From: JACTMZ01 sp044359955
GTDB taxonomy: Bacteria > Verrucomicrobiota > Verrucomicrobiia > Chthoniobacterales > JACTMZ01
DNA length: 64,000 bases
Reading direction: 5' to 3'
Assembly (NCBI GenBank): GCA_044359955.1
Contig: JBIKLF010000001.1
Coordinates: 124,001 to 188,000, forward strand
In this document: one piece after another, positions 51,123 through 59,347 of the stretch
Layout: each line of letters opens with the position of its first letter
Position numbering within the stretch: the first letter of the stretch is position 1
The notes under the pieces: model-generated
Databases searched by the model: none
Told to the model about the DNA's origin: nothing
What the model saw: the letters and a program-made list of their open reading frames with translations, nothing else
Program-made: the position numbers and the translations under genes

Positions 51123-51809
51123 TCACTTCTGGTAAAGCGTGACCAACCGGGCGAGGAGGACGGCCGGATAAAGCTGTCCCACCAGCGCCTCGAGAGTGGT
51201 TAGCGAGCGGGCCATGGGATGGACCGGCAGGATGTCGCCGACCCCCAAGGTGGTGAGGGTGGTGAAGCTGAAATAGATCAGTTCGGAAATCGGCGGTTCA
51301 CCGGACTGGGTCGCGGGGTCGAAGTAGAAGGCCGATGGCTCGAAAAGATAAAGCAGGATATAGAACTCGCCCCAGAGGATCCCGAGAAGAACATACACCG
51401 CGATCGCGCCATAGACGCGGTAGATGGTGATTCCCCCGCTGCGGAAGACGCGGGCGATAATGAGAATGGAAAGAAAGCCGAAGAAAAGTGCGGCGGCGGC
51501 GGCGGCGATGACATGGACCACGTGCTCGCGCATAAAAAAGTGAAGCCAATGCGAGGTGAAAGCGATCCCGGCCAGCACCACCATGCCCATGCGGGCCCCC
51601 TTGTGTTGTGTCGTGGCGAGCACACCGAGGAGCAAGACGATGGAAAAGGACGAGGCGGCGAGGGTGTCGGTTTTTCCGTTTTCCCCGGCCAGCGGGTAAA
51701 TGATGAATCCGTAGAGAACGAGAAAAAAAAGGAGCGCCGCAAGACCGTGGTCGGAGTCGACCCACTGGTGCCAGCCGTGCCGGGCTCTGGTCACATGTTG
51801 GCCAATCAT
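51123..51809 (-). CDS. Two-helix K+ channel-like protein with extra membrane segments
   Basis: This 228-residue membrane protein has six or so predicted helices. The last third contains the pore loop FTTLTTLGVGDILPVHP, a variant of the TxGYGD potassium-selectivity filter, followed by the final helix ALVGQLYPAVLLARLVTLY. The filter reads TLGVGD, so the Tyr is replaced by Val. The first ORF residues overlap the gpsA stop by four bases. Ion channel is a safe call; the ion is not. Confidence 0.8.
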   Translation of the reverse strand: MIGQHVTRARHGWHQWVDSDHGLAALLFFLVLYGFIIYPLAGENGKTDTLAASSFSIVLLLGVLATTQHKGARMGMVVLAGIAFTSHWLHFFMREHVVHVIAAAAAALFFGFLSILIIARVFRSGGITIYRVYGAIAVYVLLGILWGEFYILLYLFEPSAFYFDPATQSGEPPISELIYFSFTTLTTLGVGDILPVHPMARSLTTLEALVGQLYPAVLLARLVTLYQK

Positions 51810-52819
51810 GGGGCCGGTTCGTGTTCGCGTTTGGTGTCGCGGGCCAGCAGGCGGAGCAAGCCGTCGCGCGGGGCGAGTCCGTCGAAGAGCACGGCCTGCA
51901 CTGTGTCGAGCAAAGGTGTTTCGACGCCAAGCTTGCGGGCTTCTTCGTAGGCGCTGCGCGCGGTGGGAACGCCTTCGGCCACCATGACCATCGACTTCTG
52001 GATTTCCGCCAGCGACTCGCCCCGTCCCAGCCGCTCGCCGAGTCCGCGATTGCGGCTGTGCACGCTGAAGCAGGTGACGATGAGGTCGCCGAGGCCGCTC
52101 AACCCGTAGAAAGTTTCCCGCTTCCCGCCGAGTTTCGTGCCGAGCCGGACCAACTCCGCGAGCGAACGAGTGACCAGGGCCGACTTCGCGTTGTCGCCGA
52201 GTCCGAGCCCGTCGGAGATACCGGCGGCGATGGCATAGATATTTTTCAGCGCCCCGCCCAACTCGACACCGGCCACGTCGTCGCTCGAGTAAACGCGAAA
52301 ACTTCCGGTCCCGATAAATTCGCTCAGCTCCGCGGCAAGAGCATGCTGGTCCGCGGCCAGCACGGCGGCGGCCGGCGTGCCGCGCGCGACTTCCTCGGCA
52401 TGGTTTGGTCCGGAAAGAGCGGCCACGGGATTATCCGGAAAAAATTCGCCGAGCACCTGCGTCATGAGGCGTCCGGTATGGTGTTCCAGACCTTTCGTGC
52501 AGCAGACGAGGGGAACACCCGGGGCAACCCCGGCGGCGGCGAGATCGCGGGAGATGCCTTGGAGGAATTGGGAGGGCGGCACGACGATGATGATGTCGCC
52601 TTGCGCGGCGAAGGCCAGATCTGGCGTGGCTTTGATATTTTCCGCGAGGGTGACGCCGGGGAGAAATTTGCGGTTGGAATGGGCGGTGTTGATTTCCTCC
52701 GCCTGGGCGGGGTCATGCGCCCAGATGGTGACCGGCCGGCCATGACCGGAAAGCAACTGGGCCAGCGCGCTGCCCCAACCGCCGGCGCCGATGACCGAAA
52801 TGCGTTCTGGTTTTTTCAC
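51806..52819 (-). CDS. gpsA: Glycerol-3-phosphate dehydrogenase [NAD(P)+]
   Basis: This 337-residue enzyme makes sn-glycerol-3-phosphate for phospholipids. It starts ISVIGAGGWGSALAQLLS, has LSGPNHAEEVARGTP near 140, and GGALKNIYAIAAGISDGLGLGDNAKSAL (in parts) with the catalytic Lys. The start is the GTG at 52819, overlapping the plsY stop by four bases (GTGA). The frame continues upstream in non-family sequence. plsY-gpsA is a common pairing. Confidence 0.95.
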   Translation of the reverse strand: MKKPERISVIGAGGWGSALAQLLSGHGRPVTIWAHDPAQAEEINTAHSNRKFLPGVTLAENIKATPDLAFAAQGDIIIVVPPSQFLQGISRDLAAAGVAPGVPLVCCTKGLEHHTGRLMTQVLGEFFPDNPVAALSGPNHAEEVARGTPAAAVLAADQHALAAELSEFIGTGSFRVYSSDDVAGVELGGALKNIYAIAAGISDGLGLGDNAKSALVTRSLAELVRLGTKLGGKRETFYGLSGLGDLIVTCFSVHSRNRGLGERLGRGESLAEIQKSMVMVAEGVPTARSAYEEARKLGVETPLLDTVQAVLFDGLAPRDGLLRLLARDTKREHEPAP

Positions 52820-53427
52820 GTCGGGATTTTGCGTTCGATGCGGGGTTCGGTGCCGTTCCGCAGGCGTCCCATGTTGGAGCGATGGCGCCAGATGGCCAGC
52901 GCGGAAATAACCAGGGAAAAACCGAGGAGCGGCGCGTTGCCGCCGCAGCCGGCGAACCAAAGGCCGCCGACCGCCAACGGAAGCGCTGCAGCCGCGCAGA
53001 TCGAGGCGAGGGAGACGTAGCGCGTAATGGGGAAAACGATGAACCACACGGCGGCGATGATCAGCACGGCCCAAGGCATCAAAGCGAGGAGGACGCCGGC
53101 CGAGGTGGCGATGCCTTTCCCGCCTTTGAATCCGAGCCACGGCGTGTAGTTGTGGCCCGCGATGACGGCAACCGCCGCGAGGATGCCGGGCCAGGCCGAG
53201 GACCCGCCGAAACGCAGGGCGAGCCAGACCGCGGCAAAACCCTTCAGCGCATCGATGAAAAAGACGAGGATGCCGAGCGGCTTGCCCAGCGTGCGGAAAA
53301 CATTGGTCGCGCCGATATTGCCGCTGCCGTGCTGGCGGATGTCGACGCCTTTGGCCCGGGCCACGAGGTATCCGGTCGGGATGGATCCGAGGAGAAAAGC
53401 CAACAGGATGAAGAGGACCGTATGCAT
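52816..53427 (-). CDS. plsY: Glycerol-3-phosphate acyltransferase PlsY
   Basis: This 203-residue membrane enzyme acylates glycerol-3-phosphate from acyl-phosphate in the first step of phospholipid synthesis. The three signature loops are present: GSIPTGYLVARAKGVDIRQH, GSGNIGATNVFRTLG and HNYTPWLGFKGGKGIATSAG. The Met at 53427 gives the conserved start. It begins four bases after nadE and its stop overlaps gpsA. Confidence 0.95.
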   Translation of the reverse strand: MHTVLFILLAFLLGSIPTGYLVARAKGVDIRQHGSGNIGATNVFRTLGKPLGILVFFIDALKGFAAVWLALRFGGSSAWPGILAAVAVIAGHNYTPWLGFKGGKGIATSAGVLLALMPWAVLIIAAVWFIVFPITRYVSLASICAAAALPLAVGGLWFAGCGGNAPLLGFSLVISALAIWRHRSNMGRLRNGTEPRIERKIPT

Positions 53428-53431
53428 GGGG

Positions 53432-55063
53432 TCAGGCCCGGAACTTCTGGGCAATCGGCACGCGGCGGCCGATGCCGAAGGCTTTCGACGTCACCTTGAT
53501 GCCCGGCGCGGCTTGCTGGCGCTTGTATTCGTTCGTCTCCACCTTGTGGGCGACCCAGCGGACGGTATCCGCCGCGAATCCCCGGGCCGAGACCTCGTCG
53601 GTGGTCAGCTGCTCTTCGACATAAAGCCGCAGGATTTCGTCAAGCACCTCGTAAGGTGGAAGCGTGTCCTCATCCTTCTGGTCCGCCCGCAATTCCGCGC
53701 TGGGCGGCTTGTCGATCGTGTTGCGCGGGATGATCTCGCCGTGCCGGTTGATATAACGGGCCAGCTGATAAACCATCATTTTGGGCACATCGGAAATGAG
53801 GGCCAGGCCGCCGGCCATGTCGCCGTAGATCGTGCAATAACCGACGGCCAATTCGCTTTTGTTGCCGGTGGAAATGACCATGCGGTTGAACTTGTTGGAC
53901 AGCGCCATGAGTGTCATACCCCGCAGGCGGGACTGCAAATTTTCCTCGGTCACGTCAGGCGGGTGTCCGGCGAAAACCGGCGCGAGCTGTTTTTCCATCG
54001 CCGCAAACCCGCCGCCGATCGGCACGGTGAGGCAGGTGATGCCGAGCTGCCGGGCCAGCCCGATCGAGTCGTCGATGCTGCCCTGGGACGAGAAGGGTCC
54101 GGGCATGGTCACGCCAAGCACATTGTTCTGGCCGAGGGCCGCGACGGCCAAGGCGGCGGTGACCGCCGAATCGATGCCGCCGCTCAGGCCGATGACGACC
54201 TGTTTGAAACCGCATTTGCCGAGGTAGTCGCGGAGCCCGAGGACAAGGGCATCATGGATGTCGGCCACATCGGAGTGTTCGGCCGGAGGAAAAGGAACCG
54301 CGGCCGGAATGGTGACCAGCGCGTTGATTTCGCGGAAGCCGGGCAGTTCGGCCGCAAGGTTGCCGTCGGCCGCGAAGGCGAGCGAGTGCCCGTCGAAGAC
54401 AAGTTGGTCATTGCCGCCGACCAGATTGGCGTAAACCAGGGGCACCTTGAGCCGCCGGGCGATGGCGCCGAGCATGGCGCGTCGTTTGACCGGTTTGCCC
54501 GCTTCGAAAGGCGAGGCGCTCAAGTTGAGCAGGAGGTCAATGCCGGACCCGGCCAACTCGTCGAGCGGGCTGCGTCCGTAAAAGTCACGCGGTAGATATT
54601 CCGCGGTCCACAGATCTTCGCAGATCGTGATCCCGGTCCGGCGCCCGGCAATGTCCGCGACGGTCACGCGGGAGGCCGGCTCAAAATAGCGGCCCTCGTC
54701 GAAGACGTCATAAGTCGGCAGGAGCGACTTGTGCGCGGTGGCCAGGCGGCGTCCGTTTTGCAAGACCACCGCGCTGTTGTGGCAGGGGCGACCGTGCGGC
54801 GCGGGGTTCGGCTCGACTGTGCCGACGATGAGCGGCACGGCGCCGGTCTCGGCCGCCAACGCGTTCACGTGACGCTCGGCCGCCGCAATGAAGCCCGAAC
54901 GGAAGACGAGGTCCATCGGCGGGTAGCCGCAGACCGCGAGTTCCGGAGTGATGACAAAATCAGCCCCGGCTTGGACCAACTCGCGGTAGGCGCGGAGAAT
55001 TTTGTCCGTATTGCCGGCAAAGTCCCCGACCGTCGTGTTGATTTGGGCAATACCGGCGTTCAT
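53432..55063 (-). CDS. nadE: Glutamine-dependent NAD+ synthetase
   Basis: This 543-residue enzyme amidates deamido-NAD+ to NAD+. An N-terminal nitrilase-like glutaminase (TPELAVCGYPP, HKSLLPTYDVFDEGRYF, ITICEDLW) is joined to the synthetase domain with the PP-loop LSGGIDSAVTAALAVAAL and ISTGNKSELAVGYCTIYGDMAG. It is the first gene of a long minus-strand operon. The Met at 55063 gives the conserved N-terminus. Confidence 0.96.
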   Translation of the reverse strand: MNAGIAQINTTVGDFAGNTDKILRAYRELVQAGADFVITPELAVCGYPPMDLVFRSGFIAAAERHVNALAAETGAVPLIVGTVEPNPAPHGRPCHNSAVVLQNGRRLATAHKSLLPTYDVFDEGRYFEPASRVTVADIAGRRTGITICEDLWTAEYLPRDFYGRSPLDELAGSGIDLLLNLSASPFEAGKPVKRRAMLGAIARRLKVPLVYANLVGGNDQLVFDGHSLAFAADGNLAAELPGFREINALVTIPAAVPFPPAEHSDVADIHDALVLGLRDYLGKCGFKQVVIGLSGGIDSAVTAALAVAALGQNNVLGVTMPGPFSSQGSIDDSIGLARQLGITCLTVPIGGGFAAMEKQLAPVFAGHPPDVTEENLQSRLRGMTLMALSNKFNRMVISTGNKSELAVGYCTIYGDMAGGLALISDVPKMMVYQLARYINRHGEIIPRNTIDKPPSAELRADQKDEDTLPPYEVLDEILRLYVEEQLTTDEVSARGFAADTVRWVAHKVETNEYKRQQAAPGIKVTSKAFGIGRRVPIAQKFRA

Positions 55064-55123
55064 GAGAAGCGAAGGATGAGACTTGAGTTTGAAACCTGAG
55101 GGCAAAAGTGACTTATCCTGAAA

Positions 55124-55168
55124 ACTGAACACCGAACACGGAACACTCCCGCCGCTCCGCGGCGGGTC
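55124..55168. repeat. Palindromic element of the GAACACTCC type
   Basis: A run of ACTGAACACCGAACACGGAACACTCC is followed by CCGCCGC-TC-CGCGGCGG. The same left end (GAACACTCC) followed by different hairpins recurs at 60313-60334, 62754-62785 and 63598-63622. The stop codon of the CPBP gene lies at its right edge. Confidence 0.75.
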
Positions 55169-55871
55169 ACCAGAACCCCCATTGCCCGGTTTGCATGATG
55201 TAGAGGCCGAGGCCGAGGTTGGTCACGGCGTGGGCGAGCACGCAGCATTTGAGGCTGCGGGTCTTGATGGCGAGAAGATTGTAGATGGCGCCGGTGAGGA
55301 GGGCCGGGATGAAGTCGGGCCCGAAGTGCGCGAGGCCGAACATCACGGTGACCACGCCGAAGGAAAACCAGGAGAAGGTGCCGAAAGGCACTTTGATGAA
55401 ATCTTCTTTGATCAGGTAGCGCATGAGGAATCCGCGCCAAAAAATTTCCTCGAGCAGCGGGACAACCACGACAAGGCGCACAAACCGCAAGACGAGTGTT
55501 CCCCAGTAAAGCGCGGCCGATCCGGCAAAAATATCCGGATTGAATCCCTCCATGCGCGGTTCAGCCCCGAGGAGCAGCTGGGGCGAGATCCATACGGCGA
55601 GGACCACGAGTCCGGCGAGGACCGCCGTGATGATGTGCCATTGAGCCCCCCACTCGTAAGTTTTCCAGAACCAGAGAACGAGGCCGCCGCACAGGATGGC
55701 CTGCAGCGGGAAGACCCAGTATTTGGGTTCGGCCAGCCAAAGCGGGGCGTTTTCCGCCGGGGCAAAGGATTGCACCAAGGAAATGAGGGCCAATCCTCCC
55801 ATGAAGACAGCGAAGGGAAGGACGTAGGCCCACAGGGTGTGCCGGTCCGGGGAGGGGTTGGGATTGCTCAT
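55167..55871 (-). CDS. CPBP-family intramembrane protease
   Basis: This 234-residue protein has about seven membrane helices and the CPBP/Abi motifs: VPLLEEIFWRGFLMRYL (EExxxR) near 150, FGLAHFG (H) near 187, and LAHAVTNLGLG (H) near 215. The GQWGFW end resembles proteases linked with exosortase systems, but no exosortase or PEP-CTERM gene is seen here. Its stop lies at the edge of a palindromic repeat. It may process membrane proteins. Confidence 0.83.
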   Translation of the reverse strand: MSNPNPSPDRHTLWAYVLPFAVFMGGLALISLVQSFAPAENAPLWLAEPKYWVFPLQAILCGGLVLWFWKTYEWGAQWHIITAVLAGLVVLAVWISPQLLLGAEPRMEGFNPDIFAGSAALYWGTLVLRFVRLVVVVPLLEEIFWRGFLMRYLIKEDFIKVPFGTFSWFSFGVVTVMFGLAHFGPDFIPALLTGAIYNLLAIKTRSLKCCVLAHAVTNLGLGLYIMQTGQWGFW

Positions 55872-55940
55872 GCCACTGCTTTTGTGCCGTAAAACCGCCT
55901 TGACGGGCAAGCACTCGCGGACGATCACTAATAGCGAATC

Positions 55941-56011
55941 GCGGGCATAGTTTAGTGGTAAAACTCCAGCCTTCCAAGCTGGCTATGAGGGTTCGATTCC
56001 CTCTGCCCGCT
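55941..56011 (+). tRNA. tRNA-Gly (TCC)
   Basis: A complete cloverleaf: acceptor GCGGGCA with TGCCCGC, D stem GTTT/AAAC, anticodon arm CCAGC-CTTCCAA-GCTGG with anticodon TCC, T arm GAGGG-TTCGATT-CCCTC, and discriminator T. Confidence 0.95.
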
Positions 56012-56051
56012 GTTTTTACCTTCACCGCCCGCTGATCCGCCACCCGCAACC

Positions 56052-57194
56052 ATGAAAGCTGTCATCGGCGCGGTTCTGGCACGTTGTCCGCGGGCCTCGG
56101 CCGGACACACCTGCGCGGTCATGAATTGGGTCAAAGGCCTCGAGTCGCTCGGGTGGGAAGTTTGGATCACCGAGCATCTCACGTCCGACGAACTCGACGC
56201 GCCCGAACCCGGACACGCGCGCAGCCCGCAGGAAGAATTCTGGCACGAGACGGCGGCAGAATTCGGTTTGGCTGCTCGCCAGTGCCTGATCATTGACGGA
56301 AAGAGTCCCGACCTTGACGCCTTCCGCGATTTTTGCGCGGGTGCGGATTTGTTTTTGAATTACTCGGGTCAATTCAAACGCCTCGATCTGCTCGGCGACC
56401 GCACGACCAAGTGCTACCTCGATGTCGATCCGGGTTTCACCCAGTTGTGGGTCGAGACGTGCGGCACGGATATGAATTTCGCGGGGCACGATTTGTTCCT
56501 CACCGTCGGGTCGAATTTTCATTCTCCCCATCTTTGTCTGCCCCGCACCGGGCAGGATTGGATCCCGTTGGTCCCTCCCGTGCCGGGTGACTACTGGCGC
56601 GAACGTCTCGCGGCGGCCGGTGGTGCGGGTGACCGCGTTGCCTGGACCACCGTCTCGCACTGGTATGGCTACAACGACCTCGTCTGGGAGGGAAAAACCT
56701 ACGGCGGCAAACGTGACAGTTTGCATGCCTTGGCCGACCTCCCGCGCCTGAGCGGAGCGCCCTTTTGTATCGCCAGCGATTTGCAACCGGGATGGGAAGA
56801 CTACGATCCTTTCATCAATGGCGGATGGAAGTTGGTTTCCTCCGCGGATGTCTGCCGCGATGTGCCCGCTTATTTGCGCTTCATCGCCGGGTCACGCGGC
56901 GAAATCGGCGTGGCCAAGGGCGGCTATGTCGTTTCGCGCGGCGGATGGATCAGTGATCGGAGCGTGATCTACCTCGCCCTTGGGCGCCCCGTCGTTTTGC
57001 AGGATACCGGTTGGCCCGAAGTGGTGCCGCCGCGTCCGGGGTTGTTGCCTTTCGAAGATGTGAACGGGGCGGCAAGGCGCATCGCGGAAGCGGAGAAAAA
57101 CTTGGACGCGCAAAGCGCCGGTGCGCGCGAGTTGGCCGACACTGTTTTCAATCCGGCCTCGTCTTTGGCACCAATCTTCGAGCGCCTGCGCTGA
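56052..57194 (+). CDS. Possible glycosyltransferase (GT-B fold)
   Basis: This 380-residue protein has a Rossmann-like N-terminus (KAVIGAVLARCPRASAGHTC and NWVKGLESLGWEVWITEH), a middle region and a C-terminal half with GYVVSRGGWISDRSVIYLALG, VVLQDTGWPEV and LLPFEDVNGAARRIAEAE. The last part resembles the donor-site domain of GT-B enzymes. I cannot name a family. It lies alone between two tRNA genes. Confidence 0.65.
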   Translation: MKAVIGAVLARCPRASAGHTCAVMNWVKGLESLGWEVWITEHLTSDELDAPEPGHARSPQEEFWHETAAEFGLAARQCLIIDGKSPDLDAFRDFCAGADLFLNYSGQFKRLDLLGDRTTKCYLDVDPGFTQLWVETCGTDMNFAGHDLFLTVGSNFHSPHLCLPRTGQDWIPLVPPVPGDYWRERLAAAGGAGDRVAWTTVSHWYGYNDLVWEGKTYGGKRDSLHALADLPRLSGAPFCIASDLQPGWEDYDPFINGGWKLVSSADVCRDVPAYLRFIAGSRGEIGVAKGGYVVSRGGWISDRSVIYLALGRPVVLQDTGWPEVVPPRPGLLPFEDVNGAARRIAEAEKNLDAQSAGARELADTVFNPASSLAPIFERLR

Positions 57195-57200
57195 GAAGTG

Positions 57201-57282
57201 TGCTCGGGAAGGGAGTCGAACCCTTACTCCTTACGGAACCAGATCCTAAGTCTGGCGCGTCTGCCAGTTCCGCCACCCGAGC
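57201..57282 (-). tRNA. tRNA-Leu (TAG)
   Basis: The reverse complement folds as a class II tRNA: acceptor GCTCGGG/CCCGAGC, anticodon arm CCAGA-CTTAGGA-TCTGG with anticodon TAG, a long variable arm (TTCCGTAAGGAG), T arm AAGGG-TTCGACT-CCCTT, discriminator A. Confidence 0.95.
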
Positions 57283-57394
57283 GCTCTGGAACCATATAGT
57301 TAATGCGTTCGCGAGACCAGCGCGGAAGCCGACGGGGAAAATGGCCGGTTGATTTCGCGGAAAGTTTCCTCTGTCTAATCTGGTGATTACCCGG

Positions 57395-57478
57395 AACACT
57401 GGAGCGCGGTGCGCTCGGGGTGGATCCCGCAAGCGGGACCCGTAGGGCGACATGAGCGCGAGCGAAGGAGTCAATTCC
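57395..57478. repeat. About 85-bp palindromic element, copy 1
   Basis: Contains GAGCGC-GGT-GCGCTC, then TCCCGCAAGCGGGA, then GGCGACATGAGCGCGAGCGAAGGAGTC (shortened here to the core). It is about 90% identical by eye to copy 2 at 57550-57636. It precedes and joins the open reading frame of the NPY-repeat fragment, in a different reading frame from copy 2. Confidence 0.9.
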
Positions 57479-57738
57479 TCGGACGCCTGAGCGCCAATCC
57501 CCACTCCTCGGATTCCACGGCGAATTCATACGGGCGCTACGGCAGCCCGAACACCGGAGCGCGGAGCGCTCGGGATAGATCCCGCATGCGGGACCCGCAG
57601 GGCGACATGAGCGTGAGCGAAGGAGTCAATTCATCGACCTCGATCAACAACGCGTATTCGACCTACGGGAGCCCGTATTCCTCGCAGAGTCCGAACAACC
57701 CCTATGCCACGCAGGCACCGTTGCTCTTCGGGGACTAA
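57409..57738 (+). pseudogene. Truncated NPY-repeat protein carrying two palindromic elements
   Basis: The C-terminal part of this frame (SINNAYSTYGSPYSSQSPNN then PYATQAPLLFGD) is nearly identical to the end of the intact paralogue at 59348-60046. The 5' part with the signal peptide is missing; an in-frame stop at 57376 and the element copy 1 replace it. Copy 2 (57550-57636) has been inserted so that YSP of the paralogue is replaced by 29 element-encoded residues without breaking the frame. Probably not functional. Confidence 0.78.
57550..57636. repeat. About 87-bp palindromic element, copy 2, inside a reading frame
   Basis: Begins AACACCGGAGCGC and contains GAGCGC-GGA-GCGCTC and the perfect palindrome TCCCGCATGCGGGA. 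Translated in the frame of the host gene it reads NTGARSARDRSRMRD followed by PQGDMSVSEGVNSS with no stop. The insert adds a net 28 codons. Confidence 0.9.
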
Positions 57739-57780
57739 CCAAGCAACATTTCCGGTCGTGGATAGCATGCTTCAGCGACG

Positions 57781-57815
57781 ACTTGACTCATAACTTGACT
57801 AATGCTTGACTCATT
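57781..57815 (+). promoter_or_regulatory. Triple TTGACT repeat upstream of the Fic gene
   Basis: CTTGACTCAT, CTTGACTAAT and CTTGACTCAT occur within 35 bases immediately before the Fic start. Such closely spaced direct repeats are typical of an operator, and TTGACT also resembles a -35 box. The bound protein is unknown. A related palindrome, TGACTAGTCA, sits upstream of the second Fic gene. Confidence 0.45.
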
Positions 57816-57818
57816 CCC

Positions 57819-58826
57819 ATGCCCTACGAGCCCCAATTCAGCATTACGCCGCAGTTGCTCACGCTGGTCGAGCAAGCTGCAGCTTTGCGGGAGCGTATTC
57901 AAAGCGCCGCGGTGGAATTGTCATGGATTCCGGCGCTGCAGAAGGACACGCGCACGCGCAACAGCCACGCTTCCACCGCCATCGAGGGTAACCCGCTGAC
58001 CCTCGAGCAGGTCCGCGCACTTGAGGAAGGTCGCGAGTTATCCGCCGTCGAGACGCGCCCGAAGCGCGAGATCCTCAACTATTTCGCCGGCCTCCGCTAC
58101 GTCGAGAAACACGCCAAAAAGAAGACACTGCGGCACGAAGACATCTTCAAATTGCACCGCTTGCTGGCCGGCAAAGTCATGGACCAAGGCGAGGCGGGAC
58201 GTTATCGCACCATTCAAGTCCGCGTCGGCCGGCATTACCCGCCTGCCGCCGCCGACGTATCCGGTCTCATGTTCGAGTTGCTCGAATGGTGGAACAAAAA
58301 AGCGCCCGAACTTTCGCCGGCGCTCAGTTCGTCCATCCTTCATTACCAGTTCGAATGGATCCATCCGTTCGCCGATGGCAACGGACGCGCCGGCCGTGCG
58401 CTCGCCCTTTGGGAGTTGTATCGCCGCGGTTTCGACAGCCATCACATCTTCTCCGTTGATGAATACTACTGGGAAGATCGCCCCGCCTATTACCGTGCTC
58501 TCGATGCCGTGCGCGATGACGGCGGGGACTTGACCGGATGGTTGGAATACTGTGCGCAAGGTCTCTGCCGGACGCTCGATAGGGTTTGGACTCGCGTGCA
58601 ATCCTACCAGGTGAAATCAACCGGCAAACTTGTGCTGCGTCCCAGGCAGGAAAAGCTCCTGCACCTCTTGCGCGACCACGGCAGCATGGCGCCATCCGAG
58701 CTGTGGTCCGCGCTCCGCATCTCGAAGCAAGGAGCCATGGACCTTCTGCGTCCTTTGATCTCCGCGGGTCTGGTCGAAAAAATTGGCACAAAGAAAACCG
58801 GCCGCTACGCGCTCAAGAAATCGTGA
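57819..58826 (+). CDS. Fic-family protein with N-terminal inhibitory motif
   Basis: This 335-residue protein is a Fic-domain enzyme that usually adds AMP to target proteins. The catalytic motif HPFADGNGRAGR is complete at 182-193. The self-inhibitory motif STAIEGN lies at 52-58, so it is a class II Fic with intramolecular inhibition. The C-terminus (about 265-335) has a winged-helix-like segment (MAPSELWSALRISKQGAMDLL). No antitoxin is needed or seen. Targets are unknown. Confidence 0.92.
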   Translation: MPYEPQFSITPQLLTLVEQAAALRERIQSAAVELSWIPALQKDTRTRNSHASTAIEGNPLTLEQVRALEEGRELSAVETRPKREILNYFAGLRYVEKHAKKKTLRHEDIFKLHRLLAGKVMDQGEAGRYRTIQVRVGRHYPPAAADVSGLMFELLEWWNKKAPELSPALSSSILHYQFEWIHPFADGNGRAGRALALWELYRRGFDSHHIFSVDEYYWEDRPAYYRALDAVRDDGGDLTGWLEYCAQGLCRTLDRVWTRVQSYQVKSTGKLVLRPRQEKLLHLLRDHGSMAPSELWSALRISKQGAMDLLRPLISAGLVEKIGTKKTGRYALKKS

Positions 58827-58912
58827 ACAAAAGCTAACAAAGCAAAGAAAGAGCTGCACTGCTTGTTGGTTGCTGCTTTTCCGCACGACAGCTTCTGCGT
58901 ATCTAAAAGCGC

Positions 58913-59161
58913 GTGAAATTTCCTCTCTACAGCAGAGTTGCTCTGGCGGTTGATCTGCCGGGTGCCGGTTTGCGCCGCGGCGACGTGGCGACAACGGTGG
59001 AGTATTACGAAGGAGATGGGTCGGAAAATGGTTACGACCTCGAGGTCTTCAATGCTCTCGACCATACGGTGGCCGTGGTCAATGTTCTCGAGTCCCAACT
59101 TGAAGCCTTGCGCGACGACGAATTGCTCACCGTCCGCCAGCACGAACTCACAGCCGCCTAA
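58913..59161 (+). CDS. DUF4926 family small protein
   Basis: This 82-residue protein has the DUF4926 pattern: a first strand (FPLYSRVALAVDLPGAGLRRGD), then VATTVEYYE and YDLEVFNALDHTVAVVNVLESQ. It resembles an SH3-like barrel. Function is not established. The start is a GTG at 58913. A degraded and a fused copy of the same family occur at 60158 and in 62926-63534. Confidence 0.8.
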   Translation: MKFPLYSRVALAVDLPGAGLRRGDVATTVEYYEGDGSENGYDLEVFNALDHTVAVVNVLESQLEALRDDELLTVRQHELTAA

Positions 59162-59347
59162 TCCCAGGCGCTTTCTCTCATCCGGCGACACTTATTTCCT
59201 GCCGTTGTCAGACGGTAGGAAATCATCCGTGTTAATCTTCCGCCGTCCGTGGCCTGCCTTTTGGCCTCGCTGTGGCTAATGCCTTCGCTCCGTGTGGCTT
59301 GTACTTTATGACACACAGCACTCTTCCGGCTCCACGCTCCCGGCTCT

